From the NCBI RefSeq assembly GCF_036345255.1, contig NZ_CP107783.1:5874001-5938000 (forward strand): a stretch of DNA of 64,000 nucleotides, written 5' to 3'. The notes below the pieces were generated by a model. The model searched no databases. It saw only the letters and a program-made list of their open reading frames with translations, and was not told the origin of the DNA. Both the position numbers and the translations under genes were made by a program. This stretch comes from Streptomyces sp. NBC_00569 (GTDB lineage: Bacteria > Actinomycetota > Actinomycetes > Streptomycetales > Streptomycetaceae). Shown here one piece after another: positions 8,352-18,295 of the stretch (its first letter is position 1; every line of letters begins with the position of its first letter).

Positions 8352-8938
8352 CGGAAGTTCCCCCCGGCCGGTCCGGGAGCCGGACGCTGGTCCGACTCGG
8401 CTTGTCTGCGCAGCCGGTGGGCGAGCGGGTCGACGCGGCGGCGGGCGGTGTACTCGTACAGCCAGAGCGCGAGCGCGGTCACCGGGAGCTGGCACAGGCC
8501 GAGGAAGAGGCCGGTGGAGAAGCCGCCGGGGAGCGTGCCCGTCATGAGGGAGGGCGCGAACGCGGACAGGACGAGGAAGAGGGTGAAGTAGCCGAGCGCG
8601 GTGAGCGTGGCGACGCGCCGCTGCCAGCGGTAGGCGCTGCGCAGCAGTCGCAGGTCGCTGTGGTGGCCGAGCGCGGGGTGGCGCGGGAGCCGGTGCGCGG
8701 GCGCGGGTGGTGGGGGAGGGGGTGCCCAGGGATAGGTGAGGGCGGGGTCGGGCTGCTGTTGCGGGTGAGGGTGCGGCGGTTGTTGCTGCTGGTACGGCTG
8801 TTGTTGCGGGTACGGCTGCTGTGGCTGCTGGTACCCGTGCCGGTTCTGGTTTCCGTACTGGCTCCGGCCCGTGGGGAAGGGGCCCTGCCATGGCTCGTTC
8901 TGGTGGTCGGAATATGAGCGGTGCGGTGTGTCGGACAT
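8348..8938 (-). CDS. DUF485 membrane protein, symporter partner
   Basis: 196 residues, with AAGGAGAA just upstream of the ATG at 8938. The N-terminal ~100 residues are Gln/Pro-rich (PQQQPYQQQQPP runs). The C-terminal part is the DUF485 core: RLLRSAYRWQRRVATLTALGY, a membrane helix FTLFLVLSAFAPSLM, then GLCQLPVTALALWLYEYTAR with a second helix. DUF485 proteins (YjcH-like) are nearly always encoded just before ActP-type symporters and are thought to assist them. The four-base overlap with the symporter gene indicates translational coupling. Confidence 0.82.
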   Translation of the reverse strand: MSDTPHRSYSDHQNEPWQGPFPTGRSQYGNQNRHGYQQPQQPYPQQQPYQQQQPPHPHPQQQPDPALTYPWAPPPPPPAPAHRLPRHPALGHHSDLRLLRSAYRWQRRVATLTALGYFTLFLVLSAFAPSLMTGTLPGGFSTGLFLGLCQLPVTALALWLYEYTARRRVDPLAHRLRRQAESDQRPAPGPAGGNFR

Positions 8939-9053
8939 CCCGGTTCTCCTTGCGCGGCTTGGGTCCGCCGGGGATTGCGGACGCAGGGAGCGAGGGGGGA
9001 GCCGGAACGTTACTCGTAGGTAGGGGGTTTGCGCGACGGTTCTCGCGAACTGT

Positions 9054-10670
9054 TCAGTCGGTTCGTTGTGAGAGGGGTGAGTGATGCCGGTGCGCATCTT
9101 GTGAGCCAACTGAGTTGCCGGCGGCCCCTGATGTCCCCTCGTCCGACCGCTCGCCGCCCGGCTCGGGGTCCTTCTCACCGTCCTGGTCGAGCACCGGGAA
9201 TCGTCGCGGCGCGAGGCACAGCAGGGCGATCAGCGCGAGCGCGGCCGCGCACGCGGCGCCCACGTAGACCGAGTCGACGGCCGCCGCCACGGCCCGCCGC
9301 AGCCGGTCCGGGTCGGCCACGGACGCGGGGTTCTCCAGGGCCTCGGCCACCGAGTCGAGGGACCCCGCGCCGCCCAGGCGGCCGGCGAGCACCGTGTTGG
9401 CGACGGCGCCGAACAGCGCGGCGCCGACCGTCTGGCCTATCTGCCGGCAGAACAGGACGGACGCGGTCGTCGTGCCGCGCTCGGCCCATCCGACGGTCGA
9501 CTGGACCCCGACGATCAGGGGCAGTTGGAAGAGTCCGAGCGCCGCGCCGAGCAGCAGCATGACCAGCGCGGGCTGCCAGGCGGATCCGGGATAGGGCAGC
9601 AGCGGGAACGCGAGCAGGATGAGGAGCGCGGCCGCGATGCCGACGACGGCCGTGTTGCGGAAGCCGATCCTGCGGTACACGTGCTGGCTGAGGGCCGCGG
9701 AGACGGGCCAGCTCAGTGTCATCACGGAGAGTACGAACCCGGCGGCCATGGGGGCGAGTCCGAGGACGGCCTGCGCGTACGTGGGCACGAACACGGTCGG
9801 CGCGACCATCAGGAGGCCCAGCGCGCCGAGCGCGAGGTTGACGGCGGCGATGGTGCGGCGGCGCCAGACCCAGCCGGGGATGATCGGCTCGGCGGCCCGC
9901 CGCTCGATGGCGACGACGGCGCCGATCAGCGCGACTCCCGTACCGAACATGGCGATCGACGGAACCGAGAGCCAGTCCCAGGCGACGCCGCCCTGCACGA
10001 GCGCCGTCAGGAGCACCCCGCCGCACGCGAACACGGCGAGCGCGCCGGCCCAGTCGATACGGGCGCGCGGCCCCTTCTCCCGTACGGGTTCGTGGAGATG
10101 GCGCACGACGAGCCAGAGGGCGATCACGCCGATGGGCACGTTGACCAGGAAGATCCAGCGCCAGCCCGCGTACGAGGCGAGCAGCCCGCCGAGAGCCGGG
10201 CCCGCGACGGAAGAGGTCGCCCACACCGTCGACAGCCTGGCCTGGATGCGGGGGCGTTCCTTGAGCGGGTAGAGGTCGGCGGCGAGGGTCTGGACGGTGC
10301 CCTGGATGGCGCCGCCGCCCAGGCCCTGGACGACACGGAAGGCGATGAGCGCGCCCATGTTCCAGGAGCCCGCGCACAGGACCGATCCGACGAGGAAGAG
10401 GATGCTGCCGCCGATCAGGACGGGCTTGCGGCCGAAGGTGTCGGACAGCTTCCCGTAGACCGGCAGCGTGACGGTGACGGCGAGCAGGTAGCCCGAGAAG
10501 AGCCAGGAGAAGACGGAGAAGCCGCCGAGGTCGCCGACGATCTGCGGGACCGCCGTGGAGACGATGGTGGAGTCGAGTGCCGCCAGTGCCATGGAGAGCA
10601 TCAGCGCCGCGACGACCGCGCCCCGGCGCCGGTCCGTTCCCGTGCCCGCCTGCGTTGTCGCGCCGCCCAC
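9054..10670 (-). CDS. MFS drug exporter, DHA2 (14-helix) family
   Basis: 538 residues from a GTG at 10670, behind GGAAGGAA. Features of the EmrB/QacA branch are SMALAALDSTIVSTAVPQI in helix 1, GKLSDTFGRKPVLIGG between helices 2 and 3, FRVVQGLGGGAIQG in helix 4, and SVAGPALGGLLASYAGWRW (the antiporter motif) in helix 5. Fourteen hydrophobic segments are followed by a polar C-terminal tail. The expected role is proton-driven export of a toxic or specialised metabolite. No TetR or MarR regulator adjoins it, so its inducer is unclear. It stands alone, separated by 115 bp from the DUF485 gene downstream. Confidence 0.85.
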   Translation of the reverse strand: MGGATTQAGTGTDRRRGAVVAALMLSMALAALDSTIVSTAVPQIVGDLGGFSVFSWLFSGYLLAVTVTLPVYGKLSDTFGRKPVLIGGSILFLVGSVLCAGSWNMGALIAFRVVQGLGGGAIQGTVQTLAADLYPLKERPRIQARLSTVWATSSVAGPALGGLLASYAGWRWIFLVNVPIGVIALWLVVRHLHEPVREKGPRARIDWAGALAVFACGGVLLTALVQGGVAWDWLSVPSIAMFGTGVALIGAVVAIERRAAEPIIPGWVWRRRTIAAVNLALGALGLLMVAPTVFVPTYAQAVLGLAPMAAGFVLSVMTLSWPVSAALSQHVYRRIGFRNTAVVGIAAALLILLAFPLLPYPGSAWQPALVMLLLGAALGLFQLPLIVGVQSTVGWAERGTTTASVLFCRQIGQTVGAALFGAVANTVLAGRLGGAGSLDSVAEALENPASVADPDRLRRAVAAAVDSVYVGAACAAALALIALLCLAPRRFPVLDQDGEKDPEPGGERSDEGTSGAAGNSVGSQDAHRHHSPLSQRTD

Positions 10671-10737
10671 CGGATTCCTTCCCCCTGCATCTATCTCGCC
10701 CCCGACACCTTCTCACCCGACCCTGCCGCCGCGGGAG

Positions 10738-10815
10738 GGTGGAGCACGGATGCGCGGGAAGGTGGAGCGAACCCCTAGACGAGCTCCACCGATGGGTGGA
10801 CTCCCCCTAGGGGGA
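10738..10815. promoter_or_regulatory. Cluster of GGTGGAGC half-sites and a TCCCCCTAGGGGGA palindrome
   Basis: The 406-bp gap between the divergent MFS and ABC genes holds direct GGTGGAGC copies at 10738 and 10761, the inverted form GCTCCACC at 10783, and a related GGTGGACT at 10795. Spacings are 23, 22 and 12 bp. A perfect 14-bp palindrome, TCCCCCTAGGGGGA, follows at 10802-10815. This looks like a binding array for a dimeric regulator serving one or both genes. Further on, two imperfect copies of CTGAAG-N3-GTCGCA start at 10959 and 11022. No convincing -10/-35 pair was identified. Confidence 0.4.
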
Positions 10816-11076
10816 CCTCCGTACTACGGACCGGGGGCGGTTCGTACCCCCGGAGGACGAGAGGGGTGGGGGGTTCTTCCTACCTTCAAGGGGTGGGGTT
10901 TTCCCCCGGGAAAGAGGGTGACCCACACCAGGGCGCCGGGGCACCTCCCGCCACCAGACTGAAGCACGTCGCAGAGACCTGACAGCACGCCGCAGAGCCT
11001 CACCGCACTCCGGGCCCATACCTGAAGTGCGTCGCACACCCCTGACATTCCGCATGACCGACATAGGAGATTTACC

Positions 11077-11867
11077 GTGACAACGGCTGTGACCATTCCC
11101 AGGCACGGGGGCACTGGAGGGCGGACGGCCGTCGCCGCGCGGGCGCGGCAGGTCGTCAAGGCCTACGGCTCGGGCGAGACCCGGGTCGTCGCGCTCGACC
11201 ACGTCGATGTGGACATCGCCCGCGGCCGGTTCACCGCGATCATGGGCCCCTCGGGGTCCGGCAAGTCCACGCTCATGCACTGCCTCGCCGGGCTCGACAA
11301 CGTCACGTCCGGGCAGATCTACCTGGACGAGACCGAGATCACCGGCCTCAAGGACAAGAAGCTCACGCAGCTGCGCCGGGACCGGATCGGCTTCATCTTC
11401 CAGGCGTTCAACCTGCTGCCGACGCTGAACGCGCTGGAGAACATCACGCTTCCCATGGACATCGCAGGCCGCAAGGCGGACAAGCAGTGGCTGGACCGCG
11501 TCGTGCAGACCGTGGGCCTGGCCGAGCGCCTGAAGCACCGGCCCACCGAGCTCTCCGGCGGCCAGCAGCAGCGCGTCGCCGTGGCCCGCGCGCTCGCCGC
11601 CCGGCCGGAGATCATCTTCGGTGACGAGCCGACCGGAAACCTGGACTCCCGCGCCGGCGCCGAAGTGCTCGGCTTCCTGCGGCAGTCCGTCGACGAGCTC
11701 GGCCAGGGACCATCGTGATGGTCACCCACGACCCGGTCGCGGCCTCGTACGCGGACCGGGTGCTGTACCTCGCGGACGGCCGCATCGTCGACGAGATGCT
11801 CCGCCCCACCGCGGACGCCGTCCTCGACCGCATGAAGGACTTCGACGCGCGGGGGCGCACGTCATGA
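11077..11867 (+). pseudogene. ABC transporter ATPase (MacB/LolD type), frameshifted near its 3' end
   Basis: The GTG at 11077 follows AGGAGATTTACC. The first 213 codons hold Walker A GPSGSGKST, the Q-loop FIFQAFNLLPT, the signature LSGGQQQRVAVARAL, Walker B IIFGDEP and a D-loop TGNLDS. The frame then reaches a stop at 11716-11718. The missing end is present in another frame from 11709: TIVMVTHDPVAASYADRV, including the switch His, running to a TGA at 11865-11867. The paralogue at 40439-41209 reads LGQTVVMVTHD without interruption. The disruption is therefore a net one-base loss or two-base gain around 11704-11709. The real stop overlaps the permease start (ATGA). It could be a sequencing error or a true loss of function. 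Confidence 0.8.
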
Positions 11868-14434
11868 GTGCGAACACCGTGATGAAGACCTCCCTGCGCA
11901 ACTTCTTCGCGCACAAGGGACGCATGGCCCTCTCGGCTGTCGCGGTCCTGCTGTCGGTGGCGTTCGTGTGCGGCACGCTCGTCTTCACCGACACGATGGA
12001 CACGACGTTCGACAAACTGTTCGCGGCGACGTCGTCCGACGTGACCGTCAGCCCGAAGGCCGCCAAGAGCGAGGGCAGCGACACCGGGCGTCCCGAGTCG
12101 CTGCCGGCCTCCGTCCTCGCGCGGGTCGAGCGGGCCGACGGCGTCAAGTTGGCCGAGGGCGCGGTCAGTTCGATGAACGTGACCGTCGTGGACGCGGACA
12201 ACAAGAACATGGGCTCCGAGAACGGCGCCCCCACGATCGCGGGCAACTGGACGCACAACGATCTGCGTTCCATGGACATCACCTCAGGCCACGCCCCGCG
12301 CGGGCCCACCGAGGTCATGGTCGACTCCGACACGGTGAAGAAGCACCACCTGAAGATGGGCGACGAACTGCGCACCATCGCCGCCACCGGTGACTTCAGG
12401 GCGAAGATCGTCGGCATCGCCTCCTTCAAGGTGACCAACCCCGGTGCCGCCGTCGTCTACTTCGACACGGCCACCGCCCAGCGCGAACTCATCGGCCGGG
12501 GCGGCCGGTTCACCCAGATCAACGTCGCCGCCGCCACCGGCGTCAGCGACAGCGTCCTCAAGAAGAACGTCGCGGCGTCCCTCGACGGCCCGTACAAGTT
12601 CCAGACCCAGAAGGAAACCGCGGACGCCAACCGCAAGGACGTCGGCGAGTTCATGGACGTCATCAAGTACGCCATGCTCGGCTTCGCCGGGATCGCCTTC
12701 CTCGTCGGCATCTTCCTGATCATCAACACCTTCTCGATGCTGGTCGCCCAGCGCACCCGCGAGATCGGACTGATGCGCGCCATCGGGTCGAGCCGCAAGC
12801 AGGTCAACCGCTCGGTCCTCGTCGAGGCGCTGCTGCTCGGCGTCTTCGGGTCGGTCATCGGCGTCGGCGCGGGCGTCGGACTCGCCGTCGGTCTGATGAA
12901 GATGATGTCCGCGGCGGGCATGGACCTGTCCACGGACGACCTGACCGTCCAGTGGACGACCCCCGTGGTCGGGCTGCTCCTCGGCATCGTCGTCACCGTC
13001 TTCGCCGCCTACGTTCCGGCCCGCCGCGCGGGCAAGGTCTCGCCGATGGCGGCCCTCAGGGACGCCGGCACCCCCGCCGACGTCAAGGCCGGCCTGGTCC
13101 GCGCCCTGATCGGTCTCGTCCTCACGGGCGGCGGCGGCTTCGCGCTCTACACCGCCACGCAGGCCGCCGAGGCGAGCGAGGGCTCCCTGTGGCTCGGTGT
13201 CGGCATCGTCGCCACGCTCATCGGGTTCGTCGTCGTCGGACCGCTGCTCGCGGGCGGTGTGGTGCGCGTCATCAGCGCCGTGCTCCTGCGGATGTTCGGC
13301 TCCGTCGGCCGCATGGCCGAGCGCAACGCGCTGCGCAACCCGCGCCGCACCGGCGCCACCGGCGCGGCCCTGATGATCGGCCTCGCGCTCGTCGCCTGCC
13401 TGTCCGTCGTCGGCTCCTCGATGGTCGCCTCGGCCACCAGCGAGCTCGACAAGTCCGTCGGCGCCGACTTCATCATCGAGGGACAGAACGGGCTGAAGCC
13501 GCAGGCCGCCGAGGCCCTGAAGAAGGCTCCGTACCTCTCGCACGTCACCGAGGTGAAGTACGTCAGGACGAAGCTGACCACGCCGGGCGGTACGAAGGAG
13601 GACGAGGAGCTCGTCGCCGCGACACCCACCTACGCCCAGGACCTGCGGCGCGAGACGACCGCCGGTGAGCTGTCGGCGGCGTACGGGAAGAACGCGATGT
13701 CGGTCGGCTCGGAGTTCGCCGAGAAGAACCACCTCAAGGTCGGCGACACCATGAACGTCGCGTTCGAGCGCGGCCGTACCGCCGACCTGAGGATCGCGGC
13801 GATCACGTCGGACGACACCACGTTCGACAAGGGCGCGATGTACATCAACCTCACGACCGCGAAGCAGTACCTGCCCGCCGACCGGCTGCCGCTCAACGGG
13901 ATGATGTTCGCCAAGGCGGACGCCGGCAAGGCCGACCAGGCCTACAAGGCGCTGAAGTCGTCGGTCGCGTCCGACCCGACGGTCCACGTCAAGGACCAGA
14001 CCGACTACAAGCAGACCCTGAAGGACCAGATCGGTCAGCTCCTCAACATGATCTACGGGCTCCTGGCCCTCGCGATCATCGTGGCGGTCCTGGGCGTCGT
14101 GAACACGCTGGCCCTGTCCGTGGTGGAACGCACCCGTGAGATCGGCCTGATGCGGGCCATCGGTCTCTCGCGCCGGCAGCTGCGCCGCATGATCCGCCTG
14201 GAGTCGGTGGTCATCGCCCTCTTCGGCGCCCTCCTCGGCCTCGGCCTGGGCATGGGCTGGGGCGCGACCGCCCAGAAGCTCCTCGCCCTGGAGGGCCTGG
14301 ACGTCCTGGAGATCCCCTGGCCGACGATCATCGGCGTCTTCATCGGCTCGGCCTTCGTAGGCCTGTTCGCCGCCCTGATCCCGGCGTTCCGGGCGGGCCG
14401 GATGAACGTACTGAACGCGATCGCCACGGAGTAG
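11864..14434 (+). CDS. ABC transporter permease with two FtsX-type domains
   Basis: 856 residues from the ATG at 11864, which overlaps the ATPase stop. The topology is that of an eight-helix FtsX/MacB-like permease: helix 1 at ~17-40 (SAVAVLLSVAFVCGTLVFT), an extracellular domain, three helices with QRTREIGLMRAIGSSRKQV, a central helix pair, a second extracellular domain, then three more helices with ERTREIGLMRAIGLSRRQL. The two EIGLMRAIG motifs are the coupling regions that contact the ATPase. Such systems export lipoproteins, peptides or antibiotics, or sense cell-envelope stress. The gene is intact although its ATPase is frameshifted. A closely similar paralogue is at 37837-40368. Confidence 0.85.
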   Translation: MSANTVMKTSLRNFFAHKGRMALSAVAVLLSVAFVCGTLVFTDTMDTTFDKLFAATSSDVTVSPKAAKSEGSDTGRPESLPASVLARVERADGVKLAEGAVSSMNVTVVDADNKNMGSENGAPTIAGNWTHNDLRSMDITSGHAPRGPTEVMVDSDTVKKHHLKMGDELRTIAATGDFRAKIVGIASFKVTNPGAAVVYFDTATAQRELIGRGGRFTQINVAAATGVSDSVLKKNVAASLDGPYKFQTQKETADANRKDVGEFMDVIKYAMLGFAGIAFLVGIFLIINTFSMLVAQRTREIGLMRAIGSSRKQVNRSVLVEALLLGVFGSVIGVGAGVGLAVGLMKMMSAAGMDLSTDDLTVQWTTPVVGLLLGIVVTVFAAYVPARRAGKVSPMAALRDAGTPADVKAGLVRALIGLVLTGGGGFALYTATQAAEASEGSLWLGVGIVATLIGFVVVGPLLAGGVVRVISAVLLRMFGSVGRMAERNALRNPRRTGATGAALMIGLALVACLSVVGSSMVASATSELDKSVGADFIIEGQNGLKPQAAEALKKAPYLSHVTEVKYVRTKLTTPGGTKEDEELVAATPTYAQDLRRETTAGELSAAYGKNAMSVGSEFAEKNHLKVGDTMNVAFERGRTADLRIAAITSDDTTFDKGAMYINLTTAKQYLPADRLPLNGMMFAKADAGKADQAYKALKSSVASDPTVHVKDQTDYKQTLKDQIGQLLNMIYGLLALAIIVAVLGVVNTLALSVVERTREIGLMRAIGLSRRQLRRMIRLESVVIALFGALLGLGLGMGWGATAQKLLALEGLDVLEIPWPTIIGVFIGSAFVGLFAALIPAFRAGRMNVLNAIATE

Positions 14435-14466
14435 CTCCGCGGGGCGGTGCGAACGGGGGAACGGGG

Positions 14467-14511
14467 ACGGCGGCCCCGGAGTGTCCTTCCCGGACACTCC
14501 GGGGCCGCCGT
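14467..14511 (+). terminator. Terminator hairpin after the ABC permease
   Basis: ACGGCGGCCCCGGAGTGTCC pairs perfectly with its complement across the five-base loop TTCCC (20-bp stem), 32 bp after the stop codon. Confidence 0.85.
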
Positions 14512-14649
14512 GCGCCGTGGGGACCATCCATGTGATCCGCGAATGATCCGCACGCGGGTGTCGGCGGCGCGTCGTAGTCTGGAAGACCCCCGGCCCGTTC
14601 GACGTGTCGGGCGGTTCGCGTTGCCCACTCACCGGGATGGAAGCCCTTC

Positions 14650-17600
14650 ATGAGCCTGCACGGTCTGCTGGACGCCGTAAGTCGAGACCCGGCGCTCGCC
14701 GAAGCGGTGAAGGCCGCCACCGACGGGCGCCGCCCTCACGTCGACCTCGTCGGCCCGCCCGCCGCGCGGCCCTTCGCGGTGGCCGCCCTCGCGCGGCGGA
14801 CCGGGCGGACCGTGCTGGCCGTGACCGCCACCGGGCGGGAGGCCGAGGATCTGGCCGCGGCACTGCGCTCGCTGCTGCCGCCGGACGGCATCGTCGAGTA
14901 CCCCTCGTGGGAGACGCTCCCGCACGAGCGGCTCTCCCCGCGCTCCGACACCGTGGGCCGTCGCCTCGCCGTGCTGCGCCGCCTCGCGCACCCCCGCGCC
15001 GACGACCCCGAGACCGGCCCGGTCTCCGTCGTCGTCGCCCCCGTCAGGTCCGTGCTCCAGCCGCAGGTCAAGGGGCTCGGCGACCTGGAGCCCGTGGCGC
15101 TGAGCACCGGACAGAGCGCCGATCTGAACGAGATCGTCGAGTCGCTGGCCGCGGCCGCCTACTCCCGTGTCGAACTCGTCGAGAAGCGCGGCGAGTTCGC
15201 CGTGCGCGGCGGCATCCTCGATGTCTTCCCGCCGACCGAGGAACACCCCCTGCGCGTCGAGTTCTGGGGCGACGACGTCGAGGAGATCCGCTACTTCAAG
15301 GTCGCCGACCAGCGCTCCCTGGAGGTCGCCGAGCACGGCCTGTGGGCGCCGCCCTGCCGTGAGCTGCTGCTCACCGACCAGGTGCGCGAGCGCGCCGCGG
15401 CCCTCGCCGAGGAGCACCCCGAGCTGGGCGAACTCCTCGGCAAGATCGCCGAGGGCATCGCGGTCGAGGGCATGGAGTCCCTCGCCCCCGTCCTCGTCGA
15501 CGACATGGAGCTGCTGCTCGACGTGCTGCCCGAGGGCTCCATGGCCGTCGTGTGCGACCCGGAGCGGGTGCGCACGCGCGCGGCCGACCTGGTGGCCACG
15601 TCGCAGGAGTTCCTCCACGCGTCGTGGGCGGCCACGGCCGGCGGCGGCGAGGCCCCCATCGACGTCGACGCGGCGTCCCTGCGGTCCATCGCCGACGTCC
15701 GCGACCGGGCGCGCGAACTGGACATGATGTGGTGGTCCGTCTCCCCGTTCGCCGCCGACGAGACGTTCGCCCCTGCCGACGCGGCGGGCGGCTCCGACAC
15801 CCTCAAGCTCGGCATGCACGCCCCCGAGTCGTACCGCGGCGACACCGCGCGGGCGCTCGCCGACACCAAGGGCTGGCTGTCCGAGGGCTGGCGCACCGTC
15901 TACGTCACCGAGGCGCACGGCCCCGCCGCCCGCACCGTCGAGGTGCTCGGCGGCGAAGGCGTCCCGGCGCGCCTCGACCAGGACCTCACCGAGCTCACCC
16001 CGGCGGTCGTGCAGGTCTCCTGCGGCTCCATCGACTACGGCTTCGTGGACCCGGCCCTGAAGCTGGCGGTCCTCACCGAGACGGACCTCACCGGCCAGAA
16101 GGCGGCCGGCAAGGACGGCCAGCGCATGCCGGCCCGCCGCCGCAAGACGATCGACCCGCTCACCCTGGAGTCCGGCGACTACATCGTCCACGAGCAGCAC
16201 GGCGTGGGCCGCTACATCGAGATGGTGCAGCGCACGGTCCAGGGCGCGACCCGCGAGTACCTCGTCGTCGAGTACGCGCCCGCCAAGCGCGGCCAGCCCG
16301 GCGACCGTCTCTACATCCCCACCGACCAGCTGGAGCAGATCACCAAGTACGTCGGCGGCGAGGCCCCGACGCTGCACCGGCTGGGCGGCGCGGACTGGAC
16401 GAAGACGAAGGCCCGCGCGAAGAAGGCGGTCAAGGAGATCGCCGCGGACCTGATCAAGCTGTACTCGGCGCGCATGGCGGCGCCCGGCCACTCCTTCGGC
16501 CCGGACACGCCCTGGCAGCGCGAGCTGGAGGACGCCTTCCCGTACGTGGAGACGCCCGACCAGCTCACGACCATCGCCGAGGTCAAGGAAGACATGGAGA
16601 AGACGGTCCCGATGGACCGCCTGATCTGCGGCGACGTCGGCTACGGCAAGACGGAGATCGCGGTGCGCGCCGCGTTCAAGGCCGTCCAGGACGGCAAGCA
16701 GGTCGCGGTCCTCGTGCCCACGACGCTCCTCGTCCAGCAGCACTTCGGCACGTTCTCCGAGCGCTACTCCCAGTTCCCCGTGAAGGTTCGGGCGCTGTCG
16801 CGCTTCCAGACGGAGACCGAGTCGAAGGCCACCCTGGAGGGTCTGCGCGACGGGGCGGTCGACATCGTCATCGGCACGCACCGCCTGTTCTCCTCCGAGA
16901 CGAAGTTCAAGGACCTCGGCCTCGTCATCGTCGACGAGGAGCAGCGCTTCGGCGTCGAGCACAAGGAGCAGCTGAAGAAGCTCCGTGCGAACGTCGACGT
17001 CCTCACGATGTCCGCGACCCCCATCCCCCGTACGCTCGAAATGGCCGTCACCGGCATCCGCGAGATGTCGACGATCACCACGCCGCCCGAGGAGCGCCAC
17101 CCGGTGCTCACCTTCGTGGGCCCGTACGAGGAGAAGCAGATCGGCGCGGCCGTCCGCCGTGAACTGCTGCGCGAGGGCCAGGTCTTCTACATCCACAACC
17201 GCGTCGAGTCCATCGACCGCGCGGCGGCCCGCCTGCGCGACATCGTCCCCGAGGCGCGCATCGCGACGGCCCACGGCCAGATGTCCGAACAGGCCCTGGA
17301 ACAGGTGGTCGTGGACTTCTGGGAGAAGAAGTTCGACGTCCTCGTCTCGACGACGATCGTCGAGTCGGGCATCGACATCTCCAATGCGAACACGCTGATC
17401 GTCGAGCGCGGCGACAACTTCGGTCTCAGCCAGCTCCACCAGCTGCGCGGCCGCGTCGGCCGAGGCCGTGAGCGCGGTTACGCCTACTTCCTGTACCCGC
17501 CGGAGAAGCCGCTCACCGAGACCGCGCACGAGCGCCTCGCCACCATCGCCCAGCACACGGAGATGGGCGCGGGTATGTACGTGGCGATGAAGGACCTGGA

Positions 17601-18201
17601 GATCCGCGGCGCGGGCAACCTGCTCGGCGGAGAGCAGTCGGGCCACATCGCGGGTGTCGGCTTCGACCTCTACGTCCGCATGGTCGGCGAGGCGGTCGCG
17701 GACTACCGCGCCTCGCTCGAAGGGGGCGTCGAGGAGGAGCCGCCCCTGGAGGTCAAGATCGAGCTCCCGGTCGACGCGCATGTCCCGCACGACTACGCGC
17801 CGGGCGAGCGGCTCAGGCTGCAGGCCTACCGCGCCATCGCCTCCGTGAACACGGAAGCGGACGTCAAGGCGGTCCGCGAGGAGCTCACCGACCGCTACGG
17901 CAAGCTGCCGGAGCCGGTCGAGAACCTGCTGCTCGTCGCCGGTCTGCGCATGTTCGCGCGGGCGTGCGGCGTCGCCGAGATCGTCCTCCAGGGCAACAAC
18001 ATCCGCTTCGCCCCCGTGGAGCTGAGGGAGTCGCAGGAGCTGCGCCTCAAGCGCCTCTACCCGGGCACGGTCATCAAGCCGGCGGCGCACCAGGTGCTCG
18101 TCCCGCGCCCCAAGACCGCGAAGGTGGGCGGCAAGCCGCTGGTCGGACGCGAACTCCTGGGCTGGGTCGGGGAGTTCCTGACGTCGATCCTCGGTTCGTA
18201 G
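14650..18201 (+). CDS. mfd: Transcription-repair coupling factor Mfd
   Basis: 1183 residues, full length for Mfd. The N-terminus is the UvrB-like module (VEKRGEFAVRGGILDVFPPT near 177-196) that recruits UvrA. The RNA-polymerase-interacting, CarD-like domain begins near 505 (SGDYIVHEQHGVGRYIEM). Translocase motifs follow: GDVGYGKTE (Walker A, ~660), DEEQRFGVEHKE (DEEQ box, ~761), MSATPIPRT, and QLRGRVGRGRERGYAY (motif VI). The C-terminal TRCF domain ends the chain. Mfd removes stalled RNA polymerase at DNA lesions and recruits nucleotide excision repair. The gene stands alone between two strong terminators. The ATG at 14650 was chosen because it gives the usual family N-terminus. Confidence 0.97.
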   Translation: MSLHGLLDAVSRDPALAEAVKAATDGRRPHVDLVGPPAARPFAVAALARRTGRTVLAVTATGREAEDLAAALRSLLPPDGIVEYPSWETLPHERLSPRSDTVGRRLAVLRRLAHPRADDPETGPVSVVVAPVRSVLQPQVKGLGDLEPVALSTGQSADLNEIVESLAAAAYSRVELVEKRGEFAVRGGILDVFPPTEEHPLRVEFWGDDVEEIRYFKVADQRSLEVAEHGLWAPPCRELLLTDQVRERAAALAEEHPELGELLGKIAEGIAVEGMESLAPVLVDDMELLLDVLPEGSMAVVCDPERVRTRAADLVATSQEFLHASWAATAGGGEAPIDVDAASLRSIADVRDRARELDMMWWSVSPFAADETFAPADAAGGSDTLKLGMHAPESYRGDTARALADTKGWLSEGWRTVYVTEAHGPAARTVEVLGGEGVPARLDQDLTELTPAVVQVSCGSIDYGFVDPALKLAVLTETDLTGQKAAGKDGQRMPARRRKTIDPLTLESGDYIVHEQHGVGRYIEMVQRTVQGATREYLVVEYAPAKRGQPGDRLYIPTDQLEQITKYVGGEAPTLHRLGGADWTKTKARAKKAVKEIAADLIKLYSARMAAPGHSFGPDTPWQRELEDAFPYVETPDQLTTIAEVKEDMEKTVPMDRLICGDVGYGKTEIAVRAAFKAVQDGKQVAVLVPTTLLVQQHFGTFSERYSQFPVKVRALSRFQTETESKATLEGLRDGAVDIVIGTHRLFSSETKFKDLGLVIVDEEQRFGVEHKEQLKKLRANVDVLTMSATPIPRTLEMAVTGIREMSTITTPPEERHPVLTFVGPYEEKQIGAAVRRELLREGQVFYIHNRVESIDRAAARLRDIVPEARIATAHGQMSEQALEQVVVDFWEKKFDVLVSTTIVESGIDISNANTLIVERGDNFGLSQLHQLRGRVGRGRERGYAYFLYPPEKPLTETAHERLATIAQHTEMGAGMYVAMKDLEIRGAGNLLGGEQSGHIAGVGFDLYVRMVGEAVADYRASLEGGVEEEPPLEVKIELPVDAHVPHDYAPGERLRLQAYRAIASVNTEADVKAVREELTDRYGKLPEPVENLLLVAGLRMFARACGVAEIVLQGNNIRFAPVELRESQELRLKRLYPGTVIKPAAHQVLVPRPKTAKVGGKPLVGRELLGWVGEFLTSILGS

Positions 18202-18202
18202 A

Positions 18203-18239
18203 GCGCCGCGGGACGGGCCCTGCGCCCGTCCCGCGGCGC
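18203..18239 (+). terminator. Terminator hairpin after mfd
   Basis: GCGCCGCGGGACGGGC pairs with GCCCGTCCCGCGGCGC across a five-base loop, starting one base after the mfd stop codon. Confidence 0.85.
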
Positions 18240-18295
18240 GAGCGCGAGGGGGCGGTCGGTCCTGTCCGAGAACGCCGAGGCCGAGCCCGGCAGGT

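Noticed and set aside
11700..11720. Programmed ribosomal frameshift in the ABC ATPase
   Set aside because: No slippery heptamer or downstream stimulatory structure is visible; an error or true lesion is simpler.
14629..18090. An open frame of more than 1100 codons antisense to mfd
   Set aside because: Mfd is unmistakable on the + strand; the antisense product has no recognisable domain.
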